Assembly: GCF_002873395.1 (NCBI RefSeq)
Contig: NZ_MCUV01000035.1
Location: 103,121 to 167,120, forward strand
From: Vibrio sp. 10N.286.49.B3
GTDB taxonomy: Bacteria > Pseudomonadota > Gammaproteobacteria > Enterobacterales > Vibrionaceae
DNA length: 64,000 nucleotides
Reading direction: 5' to 3'
Below the pieces are notes generated by a model. It was given only the letters and a program-made list of their open reading frames with translations. It did no database searches and had not been told where the DNA came from. The position numbers were made by a program, and so were the translations under genes. Below are positions 30,918 through 39,415 of this stretch, one piece after another (the first letter of the stretch is position 1; each line of letters starts with the position of its first letter).

Positions 30918-31955
30918 ATGGATACCATTAATTCGTTAACTCAACTGCTACAGCAAAGCGGCTGCCAATATAAGATTTTCGATCTTGGGCGTCGTATTCA
31001 GCCAATCACCAGTGATGTATTTGAAAGTGTAGAGCAAGGAATGCAGCCTTACCCTTACCCTCTACAACGTCATGCAAACCTTGCGATTGCTTATTGGAAT
31101 AGTGATCAACAACCATGGATTTGGTTTTTAAAATTTAGCCTTGATGAACGTGGGTTATTCAAGCACGCTGACATTGGCAACTTTCTAAAGTACGTACTTG
31201 AAGCAATGGGCTCACGCTTAAATCAAACCATGAGTGAAGAGCAACAGGAAAAGCTGGCTAATAACCCTTACACCTTTAAGCCTTCGGAAGATAAAATGGC
31301 ATTGTTTCATAGCCAAATTCGCGCGCAGCTAAAGCTACCAACCAGTCAGTATTACCCACATGCCTTAGCGTATTTTAAAGGCGACCTAGGCTGGGATAAT
31401 TGGCAAACAGTCGGCCTACAAGGTATTACTGATATTGCAGCTCGCTTAGATGAAAACCAAAATACCGTAACCGTTCGTAAAGCTTTACCTCATCTTAGCA
31501 ATGAACCACTGTATGCCCTATTAGGTGCTTTAGAGCACGTTAATTTGAACGATAAACTCAGTGAGCGCTTAGTTGAGTTAATCGAACAAGAGATTAACAG
31601 TGATGAACGTGATTTATTCCTAATTTCAGCACTTGTTCGTGCGCTGTCAGGAGGAAAAGAGGCCGATATAAACTCAATAGTGAAACAAATACTAGCGAGC
31701 CCAACCCTCAGTCATCAAGAAATCTTGATCGGAATAGCTGGTAGAGCTTGGCAAACATTATGTGATTCAAGCGTGGCGGAACAATTTTTATTACGACTCG
31801 CTCAAACGCGCAATCAAACACTCTTTAACCAACTTTTTGCTGACTTAGTCATGTTGCCAAGTTTGCGCATGGTATTGCTGCCGATATTGCATGCAAATCC
31901 ATCAGTAGAACTCACGAACGCATTGAATGAGCTTCAAAAGGCAACAAAATCGTAA
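30918..31955 (+). CDS. DUF3549 family protein
   Basis: A 345-residue soluble protein with the N-terminal pattern INSLTQLLQQSGCQYKIFDLGRRIQPI that I recognise as DUF3549, a family of vibrios and relatives. The second half looks like an all-helical repeat protein (for example HLSNEPLYALLGALEHVNLNDKLSERLVELIEQE). No catalytic motif is visible and function is unknown. AGGA lies 12 nt upstream of the ATG. It is followed after 62 nt by a DUF3301 gene, probably on one transcript. Confidence 0.85.
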   Translation: MDTINSLTQLLQQSGCQYKIFDLGRRIQPITSDVFESVEQGMQPYPYPLQRHANLAIAYWNSDQQPWIWFLKFSLDERGLFKHADIGNFLKYVLEAMGSRLNQTMSEEQQEKLANNPYTFKPSEDKMALFHSQIRAQLKLPTSQYYPHALAYFKGDLGWDNWQTVGLQGITDIAARLDENQNTVTVRKALPHLSNEPLYALLGALEHVNLNDKLSERLVELIEQEINSDERDLFLISALVRALSGGKEADINSIVKQILASPTLSHQEILIGIAGRAWQTLCDSSVAEQFLLRLAQTRNQTLFNQLFADLVMLPSLRMVLLPILHANPSVELTNALNELQKATKS

Positions 31956-32017
31956 GTTGTACCACTTCAGTTATGAGTGGAACCGGTATTCAACTAAGTT
32001 ATAAGGATTATTAACTC

Positions 32018-32320
32018 ATGATCAGCGATCTACTCGCGATTTTATTACTGAGCTTAGTCTGCTTTGCATTCTGGCAACAACGCAGGCAGTCTGAGCTAGC
32101 GAAAATGGCGATTACTCGTAAATGTGAGCAATTAGAGTTACAACTCGTTAGTATCGCATTTAGCGGCCATAAATTTAAAACGAAAAGTGGAAAATGGCGT
32201 TGGCATACTCAATATCATTTTGAGTTTTCAGCCTTAGGAGACGATTGCTACCAAGGGGAAATGACCATGCTAGGCTTTCGCCCTGCTCATTTTAATCTCC
32301 CACCTCATCGTATGCTTTAA
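32018..32320 (+). CDS. DUF3301 family membrane-anchored protein
   Basis: A 100-residue protein with one N-terminal hydrophobic segment (MISDLLAILLLSLVCFAFW) and a short charged soluble domain containing KSGKWRWHTQYHFEFSALGDDCYQGEMTMLGFRPAHFNLPPHR. That arrangement fits DUF3301, which in related genomes follows DUF3549. Function unknown. Its stop codon lies next to the terminator of the convergent CsrB-type RNA. Confidence 0.85.
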   Translation: MISDLLAILLLSLVCFAFWQQRRQSELAKMAITRKCEQLELQLVSIAFSGHKFKTKSGKWRWHTQYHFEFSALGDDCYQGEMTMLGFRPAHFNLPPHRML

Positions 32321-32321
32321 T

Positions 32322-32358
32322 ACAAAAAAGAAAACCCCAACACCGAAGTGTTGGGGTT
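32322..32358 (-). terminator. Terminator of the CsrB-type RNA
   Basis: On the minus strand AACCCCAACAC pairs perfectly with GTGTTGGGGTT around a TTCG tetraloop, followed by TTCTTTTTTG. This is a textbook intrinsic terminator. Confidence 0.92.
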
Positions 32359-32707
32359 ATATCTTACTTGCAGCAGTCCGGCTACCAAATAATGCTCCAT
32401 GCATCATCCATAATAGTTGCTGATTACTTCAGCTTATCCTTATCATCGCCGTCCTAGCGGTGTCCTTTATATCCTAAATGCTAACCATTCTGGTTAACTC
32501 TCTTCACTTATTCCCTGAGCGGTGTCCCTGACATCGTCCTGATGTGAATCCAACCTTTATCCAAAAGGGTTCCTATCTTCCTTAAGGTTAATATCCTATC
32601 AACCCTAACATCCATATCCTTTCCACTACTCCATGCGGATAACTCACTCCTGAGTTACCAAAGCTTCAATCCTAAAGCTATCCTATTCATGTCCGCTTCC
32701 TGCCGAC
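32323..32707 (-). ncRNA. csrB: CsrB-family regulatory RNA (CsrA antagonist)
   Basis: The minus strand of this protein-free stretch reads as a chain of small stem-loops with GGA in the loops. I count 13 AGGA plus two AGGGA in about 385 nt. Examples are ACATCAGGACGATGT, ACTCAGGAGTGAGT and CCGCTAGGACGGCG-type hairpins. The 5' end GTCGGCAGGAAG resembles the GTCGACAGG start of E. coli CsrB, and the 3' end is an intrinsic terminator. CsrB RNAs bind many CsrA dimers and so relieve CsrA control of carbon storage, motility and biofilm mRNAs. The 5' end is placed 7 nt after a -10 element (32715-32720). Vibrios carry two to four such RNAs, so which paralogue this is cannot be told. Confidence 0.9.
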
Positions 32708-32714
32708 AAGGTTT

Positions 32715-32742
32715 AATTTACGCATTTAAAAGAAATGAACAA
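32715..32742 (-). promoter_or_regulatory. Promoter of the CsrB-type RNA
   Basis: TTGTTC (32737-32742) and TAAATT (32715-32720) on the minus strand are 16 nt apart; the -10 lies 7 nt before the predicted first base at 32707. Confidence 0.65.
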
Positions 32743-32865
32743 GGTGCTTTAGGTGATCATTTAACTCTGGGAAAGTTCAAAAAACACAAATAACATTATT
32801 ATCAACCAGTTAAGCAAAACCTTGCCATATTTCCTATTGATTAAACTTACTTTTCTTACAGGCCA

Positions 32866-32883
32866 TGTAAGCGATCTCGCACA
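32866..32883 (-). promoter_or_regulatory. Candidate UvrY/VarA (GacA) response-regulator box
   Basis: TGTAAGCGATCTCGCACA resembles the 18-bp UvrY/GacA box TGTAAGAGATCTCTTACA: the left half-site is exact and the core ATCT is kept. It is centred about 168 nt upstream of the predicted start of the CsrB-type RNA, the usual far-upstream position for this regulator. Confidence 0.6.
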
Positions 32884-32932
32884 AGACATTGCCCTTTTTA
32901 CTCACTTCATATTAACTCGAACAAATAGATAG

Positions 32933-32948
32933 TGTGATCTAAAACACA
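32933..32948. promoter_or_regulatory. Candidate CRP-cAMP site
   Basis: TGTGATCTAAAACACA has a perfect TGTGA half-site and a 4/5 second half-site (ACACA for TCACA) with 6-nt spacing. It lies about 60 nt upstream of the KfrA-like gene, near -45 of a GATAAT -10-like element (32976-32981), and about 230 nt upstream of the CsrB-type RNA start. Confidence 0.5.
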
Positions 32949-33007
32949 TTAGCCTAATGAGAGAAGACAAGGTACGATAATAGTAATCAAAGTGCGGAGG
33001 TAAAAAG

Positions 33008-33301
33008 ATGTTAACAAAAGATATTTCTGATGAATTAGAGCAAGTCCTGAAAAGCCTACAAGCACAAGGAAAAGAACCAACCCTAGCCCTAGTTAAAGCA
33101 CGTTTGAGTACTCCTGTCCCTATGCCCGCCTTGATTTCAACAATCAAAAGCTGGAAGGCACTTAACCGAGTACCAAAAGTTGAAATCGCGGTGTCATCGA
33201 CAGATAACGACGATAAATTGAAACAGTTAGAACAGCAAATAGCAGCATTAACTTCTCGTGTGATAGCACTAGAGTCTCAACTAATGGAAAAATCATCATA
33301 A
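33008..33301 (+). CDS. Small KfrA-like DNA-binding/coiled-coil protein
   Basis: A 97-residue protein. Its N-terminal half ([20 protein letters not shown] and [20 protein letters not shown]) resembles the helix-turn-helix of KfrA N-terminal domains (plasmid replication region DNA-binding). The C-terminal part ([22 protein letters not shown]) is a clear heptad coiled coil for self-association. So a small DNA-binding dimer is likely, but the target is unknown. A GGAGG-type sequence (GCGGAGG) is 7 nt upstream of the ATG. Its stop codon overlaps the yaiI start by 1 nt (TAATG), so they are coupled. Confidence 0.75.
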   Translation: MLTKDISDELEQVLKSLQAQGKEPTLALVKARLSTPVPMPALISTIKSWKALNRVPKVEIAVSSTDNDDKLKQLEQQIAALTSRVIALESQLMEKSS

Positions 33302-33744
33302 TGAAAATTTGGGTCGATGCGGATGCGTGTCCAAAAGTAATCCGTGAAACAATATGCCGAGCGGCTGAACGCACTGGGGTTGAATGTACTTTTATTGCCA
33401 ACCATATGGTACCTGTACCACAAAGAACTAATATTCATTCACTACAAGTCGAAAGCGGATTTGATGTGGCTGATAATGAAATCGTTCGTCGTACTGAAGC
33501 GGGCGATCTAGTCATTACATCTGACATCCCCCTAGCCGATGAAATAATCACTAAAGGAGGGCTTGCTCTTAGCTCTCGCGGTGAACTTTATACCAAGGAA
33601 ACCATTAAGGCTCGCCTCAATATTCGTGACTTTATGGATACAATGCGCTCAAGCGGTATACAAACTGGTGGACCAAGCAGTTTATCTCAAACGGATAGAA
33701 GAGAGTTTGCCAACCACCTAGATCGTATTTTAGCGAAACGTTAG
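33301..33744 (+). CDS. yaiI: UPF0178/DUF188 family protein YaiI
   Basis: A 147-residue protein of the YaiI/YqxD family: it begins [20 protein letters not shown] and has [20 protein letters not shown] and the late [20 protein letters not shown]. The conserved aspartates ([13 protein letters not shown]) give a PIN-like, NYN-type nuclease look, but activity has not been shown to my knowledge. It is translationally coupled to the KfrA-like gene and followed by a strong terminator shared with the convergent AbgT-family gene. Confidence 0.92.
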   Translation: MKIWVDADACPKVIRETICRAAERTGVECTFIANHMVPVPQRTNIHSLQVESGFDVADNEIVRRTEAGDLVITSDIPLADEIITKGGLALSSRGELYTKETIKARLNIRDFMDTMRSSGIQTGGPSSLSQTDRREFANHLDRILAKR

Positions 33745-33771
33745 TCATTTTAACCAACGTTTTATAGATAT

Positions 33772-33801
33772 AAAAAAACCTGCAACATGCGCAGGTTTTT
33801 T
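33772..33801. terminator. Bidirectional terminator between yaiI and the AbgT-family gene
   Basis: AAAAAAACCTGC and GCAGGTTTTTT flank a short loop, so T-runs follow the stem on both strands. It ends yaiI (plus) and the AbgT-family gene (minus). Confidence 0.9.
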
Positions 33802-33827
33802 GTCTTTGTACAGCGAGACTTCTCTAA

Positions 33828-35417
33828 TTAAGGCGTGTAGTACGTTGCCGCACCTGGACCTACAGGGAAACCAAATAGGAATACCCAAACATAGAAAAGA
33901 ATGCTCCAACCAACCATGAATACCATTGAGTATGGCAGCATAGTTGCGATCAGAGTACCAATACCTAAGTTCTTCATGTAACGACTCGCTACCGCTAAGA
34001 TAAGACCGAAGTAGCTCATCATTGGGGTAATAATATTCGTTACTGAATCACCAATACGGTATGCCGCTTGAATCGTTTCTGGCGCGTAGCCAACCAGCAT
34101 TAACATTGGTACAAAAATTGGTGCAGTTACAGCCCATTGTGCTGATGCAGAACCAACCATCAAGTTAATAAAGCCACACATGAGGATGAAAGCAAAGAAT
34201 AATGCAGGGCCTGTTAAACCAATCGTTTGTAGGAAATCAGCACCACCAACTGCGATCACTTGACCAAAGTTAGTCCAGTTAAAGAAAGCAACGAATTGTG
34301 CAGCGAAGAATACTAATACAATGTACAGACCCATTGATGACATTGATTTCGCCATCGCATTAATCACATCGCGATCAGTCTTCATTGTGCCAACAGTTTT
34401 ACCGTAAACAAAACCAGGGACAGCAAAAGAAACAAAGATGAAAGCAACGATACTTTTCAAAAATGGTGAGCCGGCAACAAGACCAGTTTCTGGATGACGC
34501 AAGATGCCACTTTCAGGAACAATCGTAGACGCTAATACACCAGCAACGACTAAAATTGATAGACCTGCTAGTTTTAAGCCTTTCTTCTCTTGGTCTGTCA
34601 AGCCACCCATCGTGTCATTTGACAGATCTTCTGCAGCTTCTTCAATATTGTATTTACCTAGTTTAGGCTCAACAATTTTCTCTGTTACCAAAGCACCAGC
34701 AATTGAGATAAAGAAAGTAGAAACAAACATGAAATACCAGTTTGATTCAGGACCAACGGTATAAGTTGGATCGAGCATTTGAGCAGCAGTTTCAGTAATA
34801 CCTGATAAAAGCGGATCAACGGTACCGATAAGTAGGTTTGCTGAGTAACCACCAGATACACCAGCAAATGCAGCGGCTAAACCGGCTAAAGGATGGCGCC
34901 CTAAAGAGTGGAATAACATTGCTGAAAGTGGGATCAGTACAACATAACCTAGCTCAGAAGCTGTGTTAGAAATGATACCAGCAAAAACAACCGTAAAAGT
35001 AACCATGCGCTGAGATGCGCCCATTACCAAACCGCGCATTGCAGCAGAAAGAAGACCAGAGTGTTCTGCAATCGCAACACCAAGTAAAGCAACCAATACT
35101 GTGCCAAGAGGCGCAAAACCAGTAAAGTTAGTCACAAGGTTAGTAACTATGCGCTGTAAGCCTTCTGCGTTAAGAAGACTGACAACATGAATCATGCCAT
35201 CAGCAGAGCGACCAGCTGCGCCTTCTGGACGAGGGTCCATAACCGCGACTTCAAAGTAGCCAGCAATGCCTGACATCGCAAGAAGAGCGACACAGAAGAT
35301 AGCGAATAAAGTGATTGGGTGGGGTAAAAGGTTCCCCAAATATTCAACACTATTTAGAAAACGGGTAAATAGTGGCGTTTTAGGTGAATATTGTGTATTT
35401 GAAGCAGATGAACTCAT
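33828..35417 (-). CDS. AbgT-family transporter (p-aminobenzoyl-glutamate type)
   Basis: A 529-residue polytopic inner-membrane protein of the AbgT/MtrF family. About a dozen hydrophobic spans are visible. Family stretches include FLNSVEYLGNLLPHPITLF near the N-terminus, HSGLLSAAMRGLV, GVSGGYSANLLIGTVDPLL, and the C-terminal NLMVGSASAQWAVTAPIFVP and YRIGDSVTNIITPMMSYF. E. coli AbgT imports p-aminobenzoyl-glutamate; others in the family export sulfonamides, so direction here is open. The start at 35417 has a perfect AAGGAGG 7 nt upstream and removes an unconserved 14-residue extension. No amidohydrolase (abgAB) genes are adjacent. Confidence 0.9.
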   Translation of the reverse strand: MSSSASNTQYSPKTPLFTRFLNSVEYLGNLLPHPITLFAIFCVALLAMSGIAGYFEVAVMDPRPEGAAGRSADGMIHVVSLLNAEGLQRIVTNLVTNFTGFAPLGTVLVALLGVAIAEHSGLLSAAMRGLVMGASQRMVTFTVVFAGIISNTASELGYVVLIPLSAMLFHSLGRHPLAGLAAAFAGVSGGYSANLLIGTVDPLLSGITETAAQMLDPTYTVGPESNWYFMFVSTFFISIAGALVTEKIVEPKLGKYNIEEAAEDLSNDTMGGLTDQEKKGLKLAGLSILVVAGVLASTIVPESGILRHPETGLVAGSPFLKSIVAFIFVSFAVPGFVYGKTVGTMKTDRDVINAMAKSMSSMGLYIVLVFFAAQFVAFFNWTNFGQVIAVGGADFLQTIGLTGPALFFAFILMCGFINLMVGSASAQWAVTAPIFVPMLMLVGYAPETIQAAYRIGDSVTNIITPMMSYFGLILAVASRYMKNLGIGTLIATMLPYSMVFMVGWSILFYVWVFLFGFPVGPGAATYYTP

Positions 35418-35723
35418 CTGTTCCCTCCTTGTAGTTATTCCTGAGCAATTTTGATACAAATGTCAAAATGCCGGCAGAGGTTACGTGAGGAGTCGAATAA
35501 TTAAAAGTCAAAAATGTTACTAAATATTACCCCAAGAGTGCTTTTTAACCAGAAATACACTTTTATTCAGATAATTCATCTACATAGATTACATAAACAC
35601 ATCATATAATTAATGACACATACAAGCCACAATAATATGCAACACGCGCATTGAATCATATTATTACGATGAATCTTCATTTTATGCTATTTTGCATTCA
35701 GTCTTATTGATTAATGAACAGAT
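35418..35723. other. Intergenic region between divergent abgT-type gene and trmO
   Basis: This 306-bp A+T-rich stretch must hold the promoters of both divergent genes. On the minus strand TTGTGG and a TTATAT about 17 nt apart (near 35605-35635) could serve the transporter. I see no convincing plus-strand promoter, small gene, terminator or repeat. Confidence 0.35.
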
Positions 35724-36419
35724 ATGCACTCAATTGAACCGGTTGGTATAATTCAAAGCCCATATAAAGAAAAATTCGCCGTGCCAAGGCAACCAAGATT
35801 AACGCCAAGTGCTCGTGCTCGCATACAACTATGTAATGAAGCTAACTCACCAGAAGCAGTGCGTGGTATTGAGCAATTTAGTCACTTATGGATTCTATTT
35901 TTATTCGACCAAAATTTATCTGCTGGCTGGAAACCAACCGTGCGCCCTCCAAGGCTTGGTGGCAATGAAAGAGTTGGTGTGTTTGCATCAAGAGCGACCT
36001 TTCGCCCCAATGGAATTGGAATGTCTGCAGTAGAACTAAAAGGGGTTTCCCAGCAAGGTAGCCAAATATTTTTGGAACTCGGCAGTGTCGATTTAGTTGA
36101 TAAAACCCCTATTATCGATATTAAGCCATACATCCCTTATTCTGATTCAATACCGGATGCATGCGGCGGTTTTGCTGATGTAGAGCCGACAACGCTAGAA
36201 GTAAACTTTACCCCACAGGCAATCGAGAGCTTACAGACACACTCTGACGGGCAGCATATAATACAAGTAATAAAAGAAGTATTAGCTCAAGACCCTCGCC
36301 CTGCTTATAAGAAAGGTAAGCCTGATGATCGTGAATATGCGGTAAATTTGTTCGATTTAAATGTAAAGTTCACAGTTACCCCTCTTTTCATTAATGTAAC
36401 TGCAATTGAACGCTTTTGA
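35724..36419 (+). CDS. trmO: tRNA (N6-threonylcarbamoyladenosine(37)-N6)-methyltransferase
   Basis: TrmO (YaeB/TsaA) methylates t6A37 of tRNA-Thr with SAM. The N-terminal IEPVGIIQSPYKEKFAVPRQPRL, the FSHLWILFLF segment, RPPRLGGNERVGVFASRATFRPNGIGMSAVEL and DLVDKTPIIDIKPYIPYSDS are the family hallmarks of this beta-barrel methyltransferase. The C-terminal part YKKGKPDDREYAVNLFDLNVKF is also typical. Length 231 residues. It lies 100 nt upstream of proS, as in many gammaproteobacteria. The ATG is supported by the conserved N-terminus; the ribosome-binding sequence is weak. Confidence 0.95.
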   Translation: MHSIEPVGIIQSPYKEKFAVPRQPRLTPSARARIQLCNEANSPEAVRGIEQFSHLWILFLFDQNLSAGWKPTVRPPRLGGNERVGVFASRATFRPNGIGMSAVELKGVSQQGSQIFLELGSVDLVDKTPIIDIKPYIPYSDSIPDACGGFADVEPTTLEVNFTPQAIESLQTHSDGQHIIQVIKEVLAQDPRPAYKKGKPDDREYAVNLFDLNVKFTVTPLFINVTAIERF

Positions 36420-36519
36420 GTTTGCTCTTAGACTGATATTATTCACAGCTACATTCGATTTATTGCTGACAGCAGTCTACAATAAATTTTCTTTTTCTTA
36501 ATGATGAACGGATAAAATA

Positions 36520-38235
36520 ATGCGCACCAGTAACTATCTTCTTTCTACCCTGAAGGAGACTCCAAACGACGCTGAAGTAATCAGCCACCAGCTAATGCTA
36601 CGCGCGGGTATGGTCCGTAAACTGGCTTCAGGTCTATATACTTGGCTACCGACTGGTCTACGTGTGTTGCGTAAAGTTGAAAACATCGTTCGTCAAGAGA
36701 TCGACAACGCAGGTGCAGTGGAAACACTGATGCCCGTTGTTCAGCCTTTTGAGCTTTGGGAAGAGACTGGTCGCTCTGAGACAATGGGCGCAGAACTGCT
36801 TCGCTTTACCGATCGCCACGAGCGTCCGTTTGTATTAAGCCCAACGGCAGAAGAAGTTATCACTAGCCTTGTTCGCAATGAAGTTAACTCATACAAACAG
36901 CTTCCGCTTAACCTGTACCAAATCCAAACTAAATTCCGCGATGAGCGTCGCCCTCGTTTTGGTGTTATGCGTGCTCGTGAATTTTCGATGATGGATTCAT
37001 ACAGCTTTGATATCGATAAAGAAGGTCTAGAAAAATCTTACCAAGCAATGCACGATGCTTACTGTAAAGCATTCGATCGTATGGGTCTTGTATACCGTCC
37101 AGTATTGGCAGACTCTGGCGCTATCGGTGGCAGTGGTTCACAAGAGTTCCACGTTCTAGCTGAAAGCGGTGAAGACTTAATCGCATTCTCTTCTGAATCT
37201 GATTACGCTGCGAACATCGAGAAAGCAGAAGCACTCGCTCCAACGACTGAGCTTGCAGCGCCTACTCAAGCAATGGAACTGGTTGATACGCCAAACGCTA
37301 AAACTATCGCTGAGCTTGTTGAGCAACACGATATGGCTATCGAAAAAACAGTGAAAACATTGTTTGTTAAAGCTTCAGATGAAATTGAAGACGATATCAT
37401 TGCATTGATCATCCGTGGTGATCACGAGCTTAACGAAGTGAAAGCTGAGAACCTTCCACAGGTCGCTTCTCCACTAGAAATGGCTGAAGAAGCTGAGATC
37501 CGCGCTCTAGTTGGTGCTGGTCCTGGCTCTCTTGGTCCTGTAGGCCTTGAGCTGCCATTTATCGTTGATCGCTCGGTTGCTGTCATGAGTGACTTTGGCG
37601 CTGGCGCAAACGTAGATGGTAAGCACTACTTCGGTATCAACTGGGGTCGTGACGTTGAACTTGCTCAAGTTGAAGACTTACGTAATGTCGTAGAAGGTGA
37701 CCTAAGCCCATGTGGTCAAGGTACAATTCAACTAAAACGTGGTATCGAAGTAGGTCACATCTTCCAACTGGGTAAAAAGTACTCAGAAGCAATGAACTGT
37801 AACGTACTTGGTCCTGATGGTAAGAGCGCTATCCTAGAGATGGGTTGTTACGGTATCGGTGTATCACGTGTTGTTGCTGCCGCTATCGAACAAAACAATG
37901 ATAAGTTTGGTATTGTTTGGCCTGATGCTCTTGCACCATTCCAAGTCGCTATCGTTCCTATGAACATGCACAAATCTGATCGTGTTAAGCAAGCAGCTGA
38001 AAAACTGTACGCTGAACTAACGGCTATGGGCATCGAAGTACTCTTTGATGACCGTAAAGAGCGCCCAGGTGTTATGTTTAAAGATATCGAGCTTGTGGGT
38101 ATCCCTCACACTATCGTGATTGGTGATCGCAGCATGGACGAAGGTAACTTTGAATATAAGAACCGTCGTACTGGTGACAAAGAAGTTATCGCTATTGATA
38201 CTGTGCTTGACCACTTAAAATCACAGCTACAATAA
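36520..38235 (+). CDS. proS: Prolyl-tRNA synthetase
   Basis: ProS charges tRNA-Pro and edits mischarged Ala-tRNA. It is the bacterial 571-residue form with a class II core (motif 2 [26 protein letters not shown], motif 3 [17 protein letters not shown]), an editing (INS) domain between motifs 2 and 3 (about residues 220-400, including [10 protein letters not shown] and [12 protein letters not shown]) and a C-terminal anticodon-binding domain. Base use is notably more biased than its neighbours, typical of a highly expressed gene. A strong terminator follows. Confidence 0.98.
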   Translation: MRTSNYLLSTLKETPNDAEVISHQLMLRAGMVRKLASGLYTWLPTGLRVLRKVENIVRQEIDNAGAVETLMPVVQPFELWEETGRSETMGAELLRFTDRHERPFVLSPTAEEVITSLVRNEVNSYKQLPLNLYQIQTKFRDERRPRFGVMRAREFSMMDSYSFDIDKEGLEKSYQAMHDAYCKAFDRMGLVYRPVLADSGAIGGSGSQEFHVLAESGEDLIAFSSESDYAANIEKAEALAPTTELAAPTQAMELVDTPNAKTIAELVEQHDMAIEKTVKTLFVKASDEIEDDIIALIIRGDHELNEVKAENLPQVASPLEMAEEAEIRALVGAGPGSLGPVGLELPFIVDRSVAVMSDFGAGANVDGKHYFGINWGRDVELAQVEDLRNVVEGDLSPCGQGTIQLKRGIEVGHIFQLGKKYSEAMNCNVLGPDGKSAILEMGCYGIGVSRVVAAAIEQNNDKFGIVWPDALAPFQVAIVPMNMHKSDRVKQAAEKLYAELTAMGIEVLFDDRKERPGVMFKDIELVGIPHTIVIGDRSMDEGNFEYKNRRTGDKEVIAIDTVLDHLKSQLQ

Positions 38236-38284
38236 TTAGTCATATAAATTAGCTAAACACCGTTAATTTCGTGATTGAGCCCTC

Positions 38285-38314
38285 AAAGGTTGCCAAATAT
38301 GGCAGCCTTTTTTA
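38285..38314 (+). terminator. Rho-independent terminator after proS
   Basis: AAAGGTTGCC pairs with GGCAGCCTTT around AAATAT, followed by TTTTATT. Confidence 0.88.
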
Positions 38315-38401
38315 TTACTCTTTATTCACTGTTCTTTTCATTTTAAAAGCGCTTGTGTATATTCGATGGCAATCTTACTCCTAATGATTAAAGGAATAAA
38401 A

Positions 38402-38605
38402 ATGAAAATATACGATTGCTGTGATTTGATCCGTGAACTCTATTCGCAAATAGGTAGCGGCGATCAAGGTTACATCCCACAAGCGATTACTTGTGTTTTA
38501 AAAACTCTGAACGACATCGCTTCAGATGCTTCTCTGCCAAAAGAGACACGAGAAAGAGCTGCTTTCGCAGCCGCTAATTTATTAATCTCTGATTTCGAAG
38601 ATTAA
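38402..38605 (+). CDS. yaeP: YaeP family protein
   Basis: A 67-residue protein recognisable as YaeP (UPF0253): [20 protein letters not shown] and [19 protein letters not shown] followed by a helical, acidic tail. The ATG at 38402 has AAGGA 9 nt upstream and gives the conserved N-terminus; an upstream in-frame start at 38366 would add an unconserved extension. Function unknown. In E. coli yaeP lies next to rof (yaeO); here a DUF4250 gene begins 1 nt after its stop. Confidence 0.88.
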   Translation: MKIYDCCDLIRELYSQIGSGDQGYIPQAITCVLKTLNDIASDASLPKETRERAAFAAANLLISDFED

Positions 38606-38606
38606 T

Positions 38607-38798
38607 ATGAACTTAAGCAATTTTGAAAGTATGGACCCTGTCATGTTGATGAGCATTATCAATATGAAGCTACGAGATGAATTCAATGGTGATTTAACAA
38701 AGTTAGTGAATTACTTTGAAATTGATCAAGCAGCACTCATCAAAAAGCTGGCGGATGCTGGGTTTGATTTTTTACCTGAAGCAAAGCAGTTTCGCTAA
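38607..38798 (+). CDS. DUF4250 domain protein
   Basis: A 63-residue protein with the DUF4250 pattern: NFESMDPVMLMSIINMKLRDEF and NGDLTKLVNYFEIDQAALIKKLADAGFDFLPEAKQFR. It looks like a small helical protein with a helix-turn-helix-like second half. It starts 1 nt after the yaeP stop, so the two are made together. Function unknown. A bidirectional terminator follows. Confidence 0.85.
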   Translation: MNLSNFESMDPVMLMSIINMKLRDEFNGDLTKLVNYFEIDQAALIKKLADAGFDFLPEAKQFR

Positions 38799-38841
38799 CG
38801 GTTAGCATTCTAATCGCTGTTAATCCTAATGAATAAACAAA

Positions 38842-38874
38842 AAGAGCAGATGGCGGTTTAGCCAATCTGCTCTT
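38842..38874. terminator. Bidirectional terminator between the DUF4250 gene and pgpA
   Basis: AAGAGCAGATGGC pairs with GCCAATCTGCTCTT around GGTTTA, with A-rich and T-rich flanks. It ends the yaeP unit (plus) and the rib-nusB-thiL-pgpA cluster (minus). Confidence 0.85.
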
Positions 38875-38908
38875 ATTTATTCTAATCAACGCTTGTTATT
38901 CTTAGCCG

Positions 38909-39415
38909 CTACAATAACCAACCGGCATAATGACCAACACCCCAAAGAGCAAAGCCTGCGATAACACCCGCGACGATATCATCAATCATGATACCTAAAC
39001 CACCATGAACTCGCTTATCTAGCCAGCTAATTGGCCAAGGCTTTACCATATCAAAGAAGCGAAATAGCACAAAACCTGCCACTAACCATTTCCAATCCGT
39101 TACTGGTAAATTGAGCATAGGCACGATCGCCATAGTGATCCAAAGACCAGAGAACTCATCCCATACTATCGAACCGTGATCATGCACCCCCATATCATCG
39201 GAAGTCACTTGGCAAATTTTCACACCAACAATACAAGATAGAATCACTAAAATCACATAGAGATATAGAGGTAACTGCACCAGCAACAAATAAAATGGGA
39301 TCGCCATTAAAGTGCCCATCGTTCCTGGGATCACTGGAGATAAGCCGCTACCAAATCCAGTGGCGAGTAAATGCCATGGGTTTTTTAATGAAATAAGTGA
39401 AAGTGGGTTTGCCAT
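38909..39415 (-). CDS. pgpA: Phosphatidylglycerophosphatase A
   Basis: PgpA dephosphorylates phosphatidylglycerol phosphate in the inner membrane. The protein is 168 residues with several membrane spans and the family motifs GFGSGLSPVIPGTMGTL, VHDHGSIVWDEFSGLWI (catalytic acidic cluster) and WPISWLDKRVHGGLGIMIDDIVAGV. Its start overlaps the thiL stop by 1 nt. The order nusB-thiL-pgpA is conserved in gammaproteobacteria. Confidence 0.96.
   Translation of the reverse strand: MANPLSLISLKNPWHLLATGFGSGLSPVIPGTMGTLMAIPFYLLLVQLPLYLYVILVILSCIVGVKICQVTSDDMGVHDHGSIVWDEFSGLWITMAIVPMLNLPVTDWKWLVAGFVLFRFFDMVKPWPISWLDKRVHGGLGIMIDDIVAGVIAGFALWGVGHYAGWLL

Noticed and set aside
32018..33007. tRNA or rRNA gene in the csrB gap
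   Set aside because: Repeated GGA stem-loops explain the structure; no cloverleaf or CCA end is present.
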